The position numbers and the translations under genes were made by a program. A stretch of 64,000 nt of DNA from Agapetus fuscipes (Eukaryota > Arthropoda > Insecta > Trichoptera > Glossosomatidae): contig OX637338.1 of the NCBI GenBank assembly GCA_951799405.1, positions 4,278,001 through 4,342,000 on the forward strand, in the 5' to 3' direction. Shown here in pieces: positions 45,520 to 56,186 of this stretch (the stretch's first letter is position 1; each line of letters starts with the position of its first letter). Under the pieces are notes generated by a model, which saw only the letters and a program-made list of their open reading frames with translations, was not told the DNA's origin and searched no databases.

Positions 45520-46500
45520 GTATTTTATATTAGGCGTTTTAGTACCAAGATATTACAATTATTTTTGTATTAAAATTTGTCACTTTGTATGGTGGCTACA
45601 CCTTATAATATTTATTTGAAAAAAGTAATGATTAATGTATGTAGGTATATATAAGAGCTTTTCAATTGTAGAACATTATTTTTTAGTTAACCCGTTCTCT
45701 GCCGGGAAAATTTATAATATTGTTTTCTCTCGTATGGCAACCCCCAAAACAAAGAGTATTAAGAGGCAATGCTTATTGTTGTTTTGTAGCAACTGATTGA
45801 GCGAATTGTTATGTAGGTTTATTTATGGGTATTAGACGTTTTGCTACCAAAAATATTACAAGAATTTTTTGTATGAAAATTTGTCACTTTGTATGGTGGC
45901 TATACTTTATAATATTTTTTTGAAAAAAGTAATGATTCATGTATGTAAGTATATATAAAAGCTTTTTAATTGTAGAACATTTTTTTTTAGTTAATCCTTT
46001 CTCTGCCGAGAAATTTTAAATTATTTTTTTCTCTTGTATGGCAACCCCCAAAACAAAGTAAATTATGAGGCAATGGTTATTGTTATTACATAGCAGTATT
46101 ATAATGACGATTATGCAGAAAAAATAAAGAAAATCGTAGGAGCCGTTTTTGAGAAAATCTCATTTGAAATTTTCAGCTGTTCGGAAGCCATCTTGAAATT
46201 TTAAAAATGTTTCACTATGAAATATAGTGAAAACAAAGTTTATTCTGATAAATTTAAGAAACATTAAAGTTTTTTGCGTTCTGATGGGTTTTTGTAGCCT
46301 TTTAATTTCAATTTTTGATATCATGTAAACGGCCCTTTATGTTTTTATTTTCAAAAATTTTATTTAATTTTTTTATACAATTTGATGTTACGTATAATAT
46401 TGTAGAACATTATTTTTTTGTCAACGCTTTCACTTCTGAGAAAATCACAATTGTTTATTTTTTTCATATCGCAACTCATAGACGCAGATTAGCAAAAATG
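45520..46500. repeat. Imperfect tandem duplication, ~300-bp unit
   Basis: Two clear units share aaaatttgtcactttgtatg, gtggctacacc/gtggctatact, tgtagaacatt and cgtatggcaacccccaaaac, with a spacing of about 300 bp (45532 versus 45833). A third, more diverged unit is suggested from 46380 on (attgtagaacattattt, cgcaactcatag). Confidence 0.75.
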
Positions 46501-46597
46501 TTGCCATAACTAAATTTGGTAAGAATGTCTCAAGCAACTACTTAACTGAAAATTTAAAAAAAATCGTTCGAGCCGTTTTTGAGAAACACACATAGGA

Positions 46598-46850
46598 TTT
46601 ACAGCATAGGTGATCAACCTCATACTCACCTATTAACCAAGTAACTGATTGAGTTTGTTTATTTTTTGCGGTGAAAATATCTTGTATTATTTTCCTTTTA
46701 AGCCTTTTATTTTCTTTTGAAAAAAGGGAAGCTATAATTTGGAGCATTTCGATAAACAAATTCGATGAATTTTAGCACTATTAACAAATTTTATTTGACT
46801 CTACACATGAAATATATTTATTTTCATCTGAACAGGGCTGGAAGTCTCAT
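46598..46850. repeat. Second copy of the ~245-bp dispersed repeat of 15993-16243
   Basis: The sequences acagcataggtgatcaacct, catactcacctattaaccaa, agccttttattttc and ctgaacagggctgg are in the same order as at 15993. Confidence 0.8.
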
Positions 46851-46853
46851 CTA

Positions 46854-47015
46854 TAATAATCTATAATCTAAGTTGCAAGGATATATTCATTTAAAGCTCT
46901 CAGATGTAAGCCCACAAACCAACAAGTGTAGTTTGCGCTTACAAATGCTGAATGTGTACTTACAAATAAAATCCAAACCTCAAATGAACATAAGCCCCAC
47001 AACTTTTGCCGACAT
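46854..47015 (-). repeat. LINE-tail module, - strand, partial
   Basis: It runs tctataatctaagttgcaag through ctcagatgtaagcccacaaa to cccacaacttttgccgacat. Its 5' part is replaced by the fragment that follows. The variant bases match the 44981 subfamily. Confidence 0.8.
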
Positions 47016-47215
47016 TCCAGGCCACCGGTGCCGCTGTGTAAGAAGCGCGGTCTCCAAAGACTCTCCTTATCGATATTTCTGAGATCTGGAGGAGTCTCAC
47101 CGGAGTCTGATAATCGTAGAGTCTGTCCACGCCCTGTCACCACCGCTTTCTCCAGAGACTCAGCCAAGTTTTCTGGGGCTGATCCATGTTGAGCTTTGTA
47201 GGCCAATAGACTTCC
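47016..47215 (-). pseudogene. C-terminal fragment of another LINE (CR1/L2-like)
   Basis: The - strand frame reads LLAYKAQHGSAPENLAESLE then TLRLSDSGETPPDLRN and LWRPRFLHSGTGGLECR. This resembles the YKALHGLAP...GP.lWN end of CR1/L2-type reverse transcriptases. It is directly joined to the tail module at 46854, giving a chimeric open frame (46868-47206). Confidence 0.5.
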
Positions 47216-48578
47216 TTTTTGTGTTGAAATTGTGTAAATTTATTTTATGTATAAAAATATGTCTCCAAGCAAAGATTTATGGTGCATAGGAAGTGCACTA
47301 TGCTCGAAATCAAAGAAACAACTAACAAGACCCACCTTCATCTTGGTCCCTTAATTTTTCACCGATTGGCGAACCTGATGAATAAGATTGTGCACGTTTC
47401 CGGGAAATAAAAAACGGCCTTGTGATCATTGTTTTATTTATTTTTCACATCACATCTTAAAAACAGTCAATTGCAAAGTAATGGCTAGGAAATATAAGAA
47501 ACTAAAAAAATATAGACACATTATAATCGTAAGAATAGACCTATACTTCTCTCCAAATTAACATTTATTATCTAATTAAATAAATTTGTCTTAAATAATG
47601 AAAAAAGCCTATCAAAACACAAGATATTGATAATATTTCATATATAATTTCATGTTGCATTGCTAGATGTAATTTTATTATCTAACTGCACTCACCCATT
47701 ACACAAAACTTTTCTTTAGCTTCATTCTGTCTTTTTCATCCCCTGACAACAAAGCAAGGATATCTTTATGTCATCAATAAATAAACTTATCAATTTTGTC
47801 AAAAAATATTGTTTATACTCGTAAGTACATGGATTTACATTTTTCTTGGCAACACGTGTGATGGATTCAACGCGATGAACTGGGCACAAGATCTGAAATA
47901 AGCTTTTTTGTCGGTTACCAACATCACAGTTAGGACCCTTAGCAGCCCATAACAAAATAATAATTTGCCTTTCTCTAATAACCCTTGCGCATGCGTAGTC
48001 ACAATTTTTTTTCTTTGAATGTTGTGCCCAGCCCATTATTCAAGACCTCGATAGAAAATCATCCAATGATATTTAAATTAAACAACTACATAATTCACTT
48101 CATTCCTACCAGCTTATTTCAATACACAGTTCATGTAAACAAAACTACATTTAAATATTATGCATGGAAATTGTAAAAACCCACAATTATAAATAGAAAA
48201 TGGCATCCATGAAGGATTACACAAATCAAAGTTTGTTCCACCGGAACAATATACTTTGCACATTTTATGAAAATGGAGTCACAACATTTTTTATACACAG
48301 GATGTTTGAAATTAGAATTTTCCTCAGCGGGCAAACATCACATGTCTACGTAACTAGAATCTTTAGCAATGAATAATATTTTTTAGCTGTTGTTCTAGCA
48401 ACCCGACCGTGTGATTTGACGATTTGTACAGATCCCATTGTATGGGACCTCAATGCCACATACATAATTATACACATCTAAATAAATTTCACCAGTCATT
48501 TAGAAACTCGGTGAAAATAAAAGTCTTTGTAAATCTTTTTAAAGTCTATGTTCCATTCTAAGTACTGCCTGACTTTAT
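47216..48578. other. Intergenic stretch, nothing recognised
   Basis: It may include the 3'UTR of cyclin B3 only if that is very long. No exon, RNA or repeat is supported. Confidence 0.4.
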
Positions 48579-48910
48579 AAACAATGTAATACATGCTTGA
48601 TTTTCTGGTTCCGGGTTTTGACCGTGGTCCATGTTTTTGCTTGTCTTCTTCTTTTTTCTTTTTATTCTTTCTTGAAGACTTTCAGCTTACGTTTCGTCTC
48701 CTCTGTGGGCGACTTCTTCGGAGTTCTGCTCGCTACTGAGGTCTGAACGATGGACGATGTCTTTTATGCGTATATTCTAAAAGGGGGGCGTGGCTTAATT
48801 ATTGAAAAAAGAAGAAGACAAGCAAAAACATGGACCACGGTCAAAACCCGGAACCAGAAAATCAAGCATCTAGATCCGGCCGTGAAAGCCTAAAAACAAT
48901 GTAATACATG
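48579..48910. mobile_element. Foldback element with a 17-bp target duplication, Penelope-like candidate
   Basis: A direct repeat aaacaatgtaatacatg flanks the insert at 48579-48595 and 48894-48910. Inside, arms of about 65 bp are inverted (cttgattttctggttccggg, ttttgaccgtggtccatg versus their complement ending near 48867). The - strand centre reads ccgaagaagtc, a loop, then gacgaaacgtaag. A long, non-8-bp duplication and paired inverted ends fit Penelope-like retroelement debris better than a DNA transposon. Confidence 0.65.
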
Positions 48911-49391
48911 TTTAGCTAAATTTATATGGCAATTTCAATATTTAAAAAAGGCAAAAACATTTTTTCTCATTTGTTAGCATGCTTTTTGGAACCACAAGGT
49001 CATTTTGCCACATGGTGGCTTTTATAATGATTTCATAAAATCATTTTTGTTAAGATGACTGGCAAACACTGTCTAAATTTACGTCATAATTCAGTACCCT
49101 TTCAACCTGTACAAAAGGTAAGATGAAAACAATTAACATTAAAAAACTTATATATCTACCTAGGCGAGAAATAAGCGTCTCTCACATATAACAAAACAGA
49201 AAAAACTATTCTCATTCTCTTGGCTTTATAATAATCAGTCTAGCAACGGATGCCGGTTATGAAACCTGGCAACTCCCTAGCTCACCCTTGTTATTTTAAA
49301 CCTTAGAAATATTTTGAGAATAAGAATCGCTCGTCTTGTTATGTGAATTATATTATTTTGTACTCGTTCCACATTCAGATAGGTCTGTAAT
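48911..49391. other. 3' flank of cyclin B3
   Basis: Probably includes the cyclin B3 3'UTR. No distinct feature is supported. Confidence 0.4.
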
Positions 49392-52300
49392 TCAAGCTTT
49401 CAACACGTCTTCGGTGATGAGCGGAGTCTTGGCTACGGCAAAGAATATCTTATGGGAGTACTTGTTTCTGACGGTGCTGAGATCTTCTGATGGAGTCTTG
49501 TGCAGACACAGGTTTTGAACTTTGGCTACTGGTAATATTTCTTCGAGGGTGTATCCTGCAAAATGAGAGCAATTGTGCATTTACACGTGTGAAACAAAAT
49601 CACTTCTAGATAAATTAATCCTACAAATACTAGTCAACAGATTGAACCAGTTGTTTGGACTGGTCCGTAGTCTAGTGGCAACGCTAAAGACTCGTAAATA
49701 GAAGGTTGTGGGTTTGAATCCAGGCGGAGCACAAAAAAATACCATTTATATTTTCAAATATGCTCTTCGTTGGATTAAACATTCATATACCTTTACCAAA
49801 GACCGGTCACCAAAGGTCCAGCCAGCCTTACAGCAACTGGGTCTTGCTTGAGAATTGGCGCTTTTTATAGCAACGACCAAGCTCAGAGAGGGCTTTTGAG
49901 GTGTGATGCATACAAAAACAGCGCCCACCAAATAAATCATCCTAATATTATTATTATTGAACTAAGCTCAGACTCGGATCTTAGGAAAAAACTGTAAAAG
50001 TTGTTAAAATAATGCATTCCAAACATCAATTGGAATGGATGTGCCCTTTTTCAGCAGGCAAATGCCACAGCTCTATGTAAACAAAGGTTCTCTGCAAACA
50101 ATAACAAAATATTAGTATGCCCCAGCAAACTGGCCTTGTGACGTCATGATTGCTTTTTTATGGGATTGCTGTTGAACCAATTATTAAGACATTTTCATGC
50201 AGTGATGTAAAAATGAGGAGGATCATTAGAAAATGCACAAATTAAATAGATTAGTCAATTTTTTAAATGAAATACTGAGTGCCGAATTCGCTGATCTAGA
50301 TTTTTTTTTCGGGTTGTATAATTCACATTTCTTCAATAGTAAATTAGCTACAATAAAATAAAAATTGCTTTGTTTTAATTCACATGAGTTTATTTTTTAA
50401 CACGACCAGTTTCGGGAGAAGCAGTACCTCCCATCTTCAGGTGTAAATAGAAACTAACACAGAATACAAAATTACGAAGCAAGGATTTAAATTACAGAAG
50501 GGGAGGGGGAAGTTGTATGTGGGCGGGGCGTAATAGGAAACATAGAAAGTAGAGGTGAAGTGTTAGGAAATAGGATATTATTTAGGAGATTATTTTCAGA
50601 ATTGATATTTTTTTGGATTTCTAGGTTTTCAAAGTTGTTCATAACTTTACCTTTGTGGGGAATGGGGTGAAGGAGTTTTAACTTGTGAGCTGTTGATTAA
50701 GTGTTACCTGTGTAATGCAAGTGAGTGGCAGTCCACGTGCCGAGCTTCTTCATCTTGATTGCTAGGAACAGTGCTGCCGCTGCCATTTTACTATCAGAGA
50801 ATGAGACCATTGCGTATTCCATCAGACACAGTTCCAGAATATACCTAGCTAAAGTCAGGACGGGCATGGCAATCCGAGTGCACTGAAATAGTACAACAAA
50901 ATAAGTAAAATGTTGCATTTAAATCATATGACTGAAGACTGTTGCAGATTACTCACTCTTGCATAGCGTCTTAGAAATCTGTACGACAATGGGATTCCCA
51001 AATCAAAGCCTATAACTTTCAATACATTGATTTCCATGCCTAAAAATTGTCGCAGGGTGTATGCTCCATCACAAATGTACAAAAAGTCATCCACCAGAGG
51101 AATGATTCTTTCCTGCAAAAGAAATGTGAATTATTAAGAACATCAACCCTAGTTGCTGTTAATGATTATGTTACAGTGGCGAAGGGTGCCATACAACTCG
51201 ATTCCCATCGGTTTCCCTTTTAAAATGAGGCAACAAAGTAGTTAAAAAATATAGGCACAAAGTAAGAAATGCATTTAAAACCAAAGAAACAACAATACAT
51301 ATTTTTTCCCCATTGAAACCATGCAGTCTACTTTATTATCATATTTGCCTCATTTTAAACGGGAAACCGATGGGAATCGAGTTGTATGGCACCCTTCGCC
51401 ACTGCATAATAAATGTTTTTTTACATCAAACTTGGCAGCGATGAATAAAGAAGCAGCTCCTAGGAGTTGGAGCTCTTCCTTCTTAGTTGCTTGCTTGCAG
51501 AGGTATTTGTCAACCAGTTTAACGGCCAGGTACAGAGTTTCGTGGTTCATGTCAAAGCTCTCTTGCACTTCCACCATCCAGTCTACCAGCAGTGATCGCA
51601 TCCAGCTCGTCAGGTTCTTCTGACGGGGCATGTAGTCGTCTATGCAGAAGTATGATTCTCTGCTCTTGAGGTAGTTGAAGATGTCAGTTGCGTAATTAGA
51701 TATTTGGAATGGATCATTCCAATTGTCCTTGTCAAAGTTGCTGACTCCCTCGGGGACGGTGGGGTACAAGGGGGTGAGGGTGACCTTGACTTGCGGTTGG
51801 ATTTCCTTGACTGATTTGTATGCTGTGGTGTTGACTACCTTGGAGTCATTGCTGAAAGTAAAAAAAGTATCTCAAAACAAAAAAGTTCATGCACATACAG
51901 GAAAATAAAGTCAAATACTCGTAAATAAGCAGAATACAGCATAAAGTGTTAATTAACCGTTTCGATTCTGAATTTATTTGCTACATACGCACCGCCAGAA
52001 CGGAATACTTTTTTAAGGTTATTTTTTTACACATAAATTGATTTCCTACCTTAATTACTTGATGAAACTTCAAAATTTATGAAAAAGTATATTCATTAGT
52101 TATTCAGGAACACAAATCACAAACTTTCAACACATGTTTTCACTTGTTGTTTTATATAAAAACAAGTAAATCACAACAATACTAATTAAAATATATATTA
52201 TACGCACATTCCATAACTAGATTTTATATCCATTAGGTTTTAAACAATTTTTTTACTCACTTAAATACTCGTCACTAAAGAGAAAAATGTATTAGTTATT

Positions 52301-54966
52301 TTACAAAAAAACAAAAAACGTAAACAGTTATACCTATCTGAATAGAGTATACTTGCTTGGATTTTGTTTATAAACATTGGTACACACGCGCGGGACGAGA
52401 GATCGAGCTGTTCTGACGAAATATTTGAGAAAGAATATTTTCAAAATATGTGTAATATGAGATTTTATTAGTGTACCTATAATGTAAGCAACAAAAAAGT
52501 TTGAAAAATTTGAACACCGATGTCAGGGTAAGCTTTGAACTTCGATGACATGCATAGATGCCAGCCGCACTGTATGCAAGTTACGTCATGACATCTATGC
52601 ATGCCAGCCGCAGCCAAAGGGTTAAAGACTTCATTCCAGATACATGCTGAATACCTAACAATCTCTATGCTGTTATTGTCAAGAGCGGCGTTGTGGGTTG
52701 ATCTGAAGTGGGAAGATCTCAACAATAGACAATCAAGGAGATTTAGACGAGCTATGAATTGACGCCACAGGTAGAAACAAAATGTGAGTAATGGAGAAAG
52801 AATAAGTTGTGCAGGCATGACTAAGCAATACCTTGTTACAAGCAAAGCACTTACATGTCGTCTAAAGCAGAAACATAGAGGGAAGCTTCACTGAATTCAT
52901 CGCTCAAGCGCCACGAGCCGGCTGACTTCCCAGCCTTAAGTCCATTCTTGAGAGGTTCCTGAGATTTGTCTTTTGTGGCTGGTACGGGTAAGCCAGAAGA
53001 CTTCTTGGCTGCTAGAGCTGCAGGCTTCTGTGCCTTTTCTTTCACAACTTTGGTGACCACCCGCTGAGTCTTGGTCACTTTTGAAACAATCGGTGGTAAA
53101 TTTTCTTGGTATTTGGCTTTCAAAACCTAAAAGTTGCAAGTTTACAAAATAAGTGGTGTCATATAATTTTGACTTTATTAATTATAGCGCAAAAAACAAA
53201 AATAAGACTACAAGAAGATATAGCTATATTCAAAGCCAACTTTAAGCTATTGGTATGTGTATGCTCAACTTCATGTAAAGAACGATAATGTGAGGCTGGT
53301 TAAACAATGTGAAATATTGGCTTAATTGAACCCATATCTCAATGAATGGTGGCAAAATATGCAGTCATTAATCAAAACACTTTTGAAAGGAATTAGAGAT
53401 TTTTATCATGTAAACACACTTGCAAGTACAGATGCTTAAACATGCATGTTCAATTGGTCAGTGGTGAATTTCAATACACGCAAATAGTTGTTGCCATACT
53501 TAATTACTACACAAAGATCCCAGATTTGATTCCACAAGCTGTTGAAACTACCCGTACCCTTAGTACGAGTTGCAAAACTTGAGTAATGTAAAGTTTACGG
53601 CAATTATTAAAGAGTGATTTCTCCCAAAATCTGTCGTTTTTGTTTGTTTGAACTTGATTTTCTTCATCACTGTATGTCTTTTGCTAAGACCATAAAGTGT
53701 AAGAAACAAAAACGGCAGATTTTGGGAAAAATAACTCTTTAATATTTTCCGTAAACTTTACTTTTCTCAAGTTTTGCAACTCGTACTAAGGGTACAGGTA
53801 GATACATGATTAGTATAAGAACAGTTTTGTTATGATAAATTATTTTTCATCTTCCAGGGACGGGAAAAATTCCATTTTCTTGTATAACCACGCTTGGAAA
53901 TGCTGTGTACAAATCTGTTTAGGACAAAGGAAGCTTATTTCAAATATGTTTTTTATGAATAGCTTTGAAAACCGCAGATTAAACTTTTTTTAAGTATGGT
54001 GGCACAAATTCAAAGAATAGTGTGTTAAAGAGATTAATTAAAAGCAAAATTACAAAAAGCTAAATGTTGCAAGGCCGTTGCAACTTCTTTCTCCATAGAT
54101 GGGAATTAGCTCCATCTCCAGGATGTGACTGTGGGGTGGAGAACCAGACTGTCCGGCACATAGTGGAGGAGTGCCCCATCAGAAGACACCCTCCTGGCCT
54201 GAAGGACCTCCACGAGGCCACGCCAGGAGCAGTGAAGTGGATGGAGGGCTTGGACCTTCGCCTCTGACGCGGCCCAACGGCCAAGTGATTTGCTGTGCTT
54301 GCCGGCCATACGCAAAGTAAAGTAAGTAGTTGAGATGTTGATATTAAAAGAAACTGATGAAGGTAAATGCATTAGCAAAAGTTGATGAACATGAAGTAAA
54401 ATCGCAGCCTTGTTTCTAGACTTAACATAACAAAATTATAAAATGTGTTAGACTGAAAAAAGCAGATTAGCATATTCAATTTAAATTATTCCTTAATATT
54501 AAGATGTAATCAGAAGGGTGCAAATGATTGAAGCGGGAAAATGCAGCATTATTTTTTGCTTCAAGTAATCAAGTGCTTTTGAACAGCTTTGATTGGATTG
54601 TTCTGATTCACTTTAATCTGAAATAAGCGTTATAAGTTGATTAGCAGTTAATGCAGAGGAAATCCAAGGTACCTTTAGTGAGGGCAATGTTTTAGCTTCT
54701 ATGACTACTTTCTTGACGGGGATGTTATCTTTATCAATGTTGTTGTAAGTTTTGGCAATAGCATTAGTGATGTCACCAAAGGCTGCCCGCTTGGTCAAGC
54801 CTTCCTTCAGCGGACTGCCGGCTTTCCGTTTCCCAGCAAGTTTATTGTCTTTGGCTATCTTGGGATTACTAATGCTGGAGCGGAGATTCCTGGTGCCGGA
54901 GACTCCATTCACGTTGTCCATGGTGTTCCCGAAGACAGTCTTGTGCGCCAACTTAGCGGGCGCCAT
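49392..54966 (-). CDS. CycB3: G2/mitotic-specific cyclin B3
   Basis: Six exons give 495 aa: 54673-54966, 52855-53126, 51425-51851, 50957-51112, 50708-50882, 49392-49555 (stop TGA). All junction phases agree. The start is ATG 54966 (MAPAKLAHKTVFGN); an upstream in-frame TTG is not a start. A destruction box RAAFGDITN lies at residues 60-68, with Phe in place of the usual Leu, as is typical of cyclin B3. The N-terminal region is basic and disordered. The cyclin box begins around residue 250 with DDYMPRQ, WMRSLLVDWMVEVQESF and ETLYLAVKLVDKYL. The second fold includes RIAMPVLTLARYILELCLME and MAAAALFLAIKM. Cyclin B3 activates CDK1 and acts in mitosis and, in animals, in meiotic anaphase. PEX1 lies divergently upstream. 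Introns carry SINE-A (49659), a MITE (51174), a foldback (53549) and a LINE fragment (54064). Confidence 0.96.
49659..49955 (+). repeat. SINE-A in cyclin B3 intron 5
   Basis: The A box is tccgtagtctagtggcaac and the B box gtgggtttgaatccaggcgg. The full body and 3' end follow (cgcccaccaaataaatcatc). It is antisense to the gene. Confidence 0.88.
50401..50443 (-). other. Hammerhead-like hairpin motif
   Basis: The - strand reads cctgaagatgggaggtactg then cttctcccgaaactggtcg. This is a CUGAAGA core, one U, a GGGAG/CUCCC stem and GAAAC. It lies in cyclin B3 intron 5. Confidence 0.4.
51174..51404. mobile_element. MITE, 231 bp, second copy of the CAGTGGCG family
   Basis: The terminal inverted repeats CAGTGGCGAAGGGTGCCATA match at both ends over about 40 bp. 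It is closely similar to 3505-3734. Its right end is 20 bp from the exon-3 boundary at 51425 of cyclin B3. Confidence 0.88.
53549..53808. repeat. Foldback MITE in cyclin B3 intron 1
   Basis: Arms start acccgtacccttagtacgag and end with the complement ctcgtactaagggtacaggt. The inner part ttttgctaagaccataaagt then gtaagaaacaaaaacggcag also occurs in the foldback at 121-965. Confidence 0.82.
54064..54310 (+). pseudogene. C-terminal fragment of a non-LTR retrotransposon (Jockey/CR1-type)
   Basis: The open frame 54064-54267 reads GRCNFFLHRWELAPSPGCDC, then ENQTVRHIVEECPIRRH and WMEGLDLRL. This is the CCHC-like C-terminal end (CDCG...H...C) found after the reverse transcriptase in many LINEs. It is truncated 5' and ends with a short aagtaaagtaag repeat. 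Confidence 0.75.
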
Positions 54967-56186
54967 TTTCAACTATTTTCAATCCCCGCTAAAATAAAAT
55001 TGTAAGCCCGTATGAATAAAGTGAGAAATGTTTTTAACTTTTAAAATGAAAATTAAGTGTAAATTGAATCGAATATGAGAGAAAAAAATAAGTTAGAATT
55101 TTACGCGGAAGAGATAAGGGTAGTTGAATGGTTATAAACAAAAAAGTAGGTACCTCAAGAGTACTAATTATTGTCTTGACCAAAATCAAGAGAATATAAT
55201 TATTTTATAGATAATAATAATTACTACCAATTTTTACACAATAATAATTAGTTACGACTAAAAAAATAGTATCGAGTTGTAAAAATTATGACGGTTGAGG
55301 TAACAATTCCGCGGAACGACCACGATGGCATTACTTAAGTTTTCAAACCATCATTTAACTTTTAATGGGTTATTTACGGTTTTTCTATTTTACAATGTTA
55401 ACCATCCACGAGCTAAGCCATCTAATGATCGAAGAATGCACAAATTTCTCGGAATACCAACAAAAAACAAACGAAGTTCATGTCTTAGCAGAAGTATTTC
55501 ATCAAATATTTCGGATTGCTGACGAGATGGAACTATGTTTGTAGAAGCAAATAATTCATTATGAGTAGGGTTTAAATTTTACCTCTTTAGAAGATAAGAC
55601 TGTATCCCAGGATAATATATTTGAAGTATTGAATGCGTTCGGGAACCGTTTTTTAGAAATCCAGTTGAAAACCAAACTAAATTGACACAAACCGGGAAAC
55701 CGTTGGAAGAAATTTGAATATTTCTATTGGCGGACGTTCAGCCAATGCCGAGCTAGATATCATATTTTCAACCAATCAAAGCAATCTACAAAGATCATAT
55801 GAAAAAAAAATGTTAGGGAAATACATGTGGTAGGTACAATAAAAGGTTTTAATAAGAAAAAGTATGAAATAAAGTCTTAAAAAAAGATTATTCAGTAAAT
55901 ATGATAACAAAATGAAAGGAAAAATCAGCGATATACACAAAATTGAAAGAAATTTAAGGTTCAAATACCATTTTGTATTGCCACATGGAGAATGTTGTCA
56001 GCTATGGGTGTCAAGTGACAAAGAAGAAGAAGGAGTCAAGTGCCAACTGTCAAATCTGACATGTTATTTATTGGATTTTTTGACTTTTATTTTTAAAAAT
56101 GATAGTCTAAATTCAGATCTTTTGTTTTTTTAAAATAACTAAATTTCTTTCAAATTTGTCAATCTGTACCAAGATCATCTGTCACG
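54967..56186. promoter_or_regulatory. Divergent intergenic region between cyclin B3 and PEX1
   Basis: It holds both promoters and 5'UTRs. A 65-codon ATG frame at 55325-55522 and a 73-codon frame at 55912-56133 have no recognisable content and are not called as genes. No TATA or other element is assigned. Confidence 0.55.

Noticed and set aside
55325..55522. 65-codon ATG frame between cyclin B3 and PEX1
   Set aside because: No recognisable domain, signal or splice link. It could be a 5'UTR frame or chance; conservation data would be needed.
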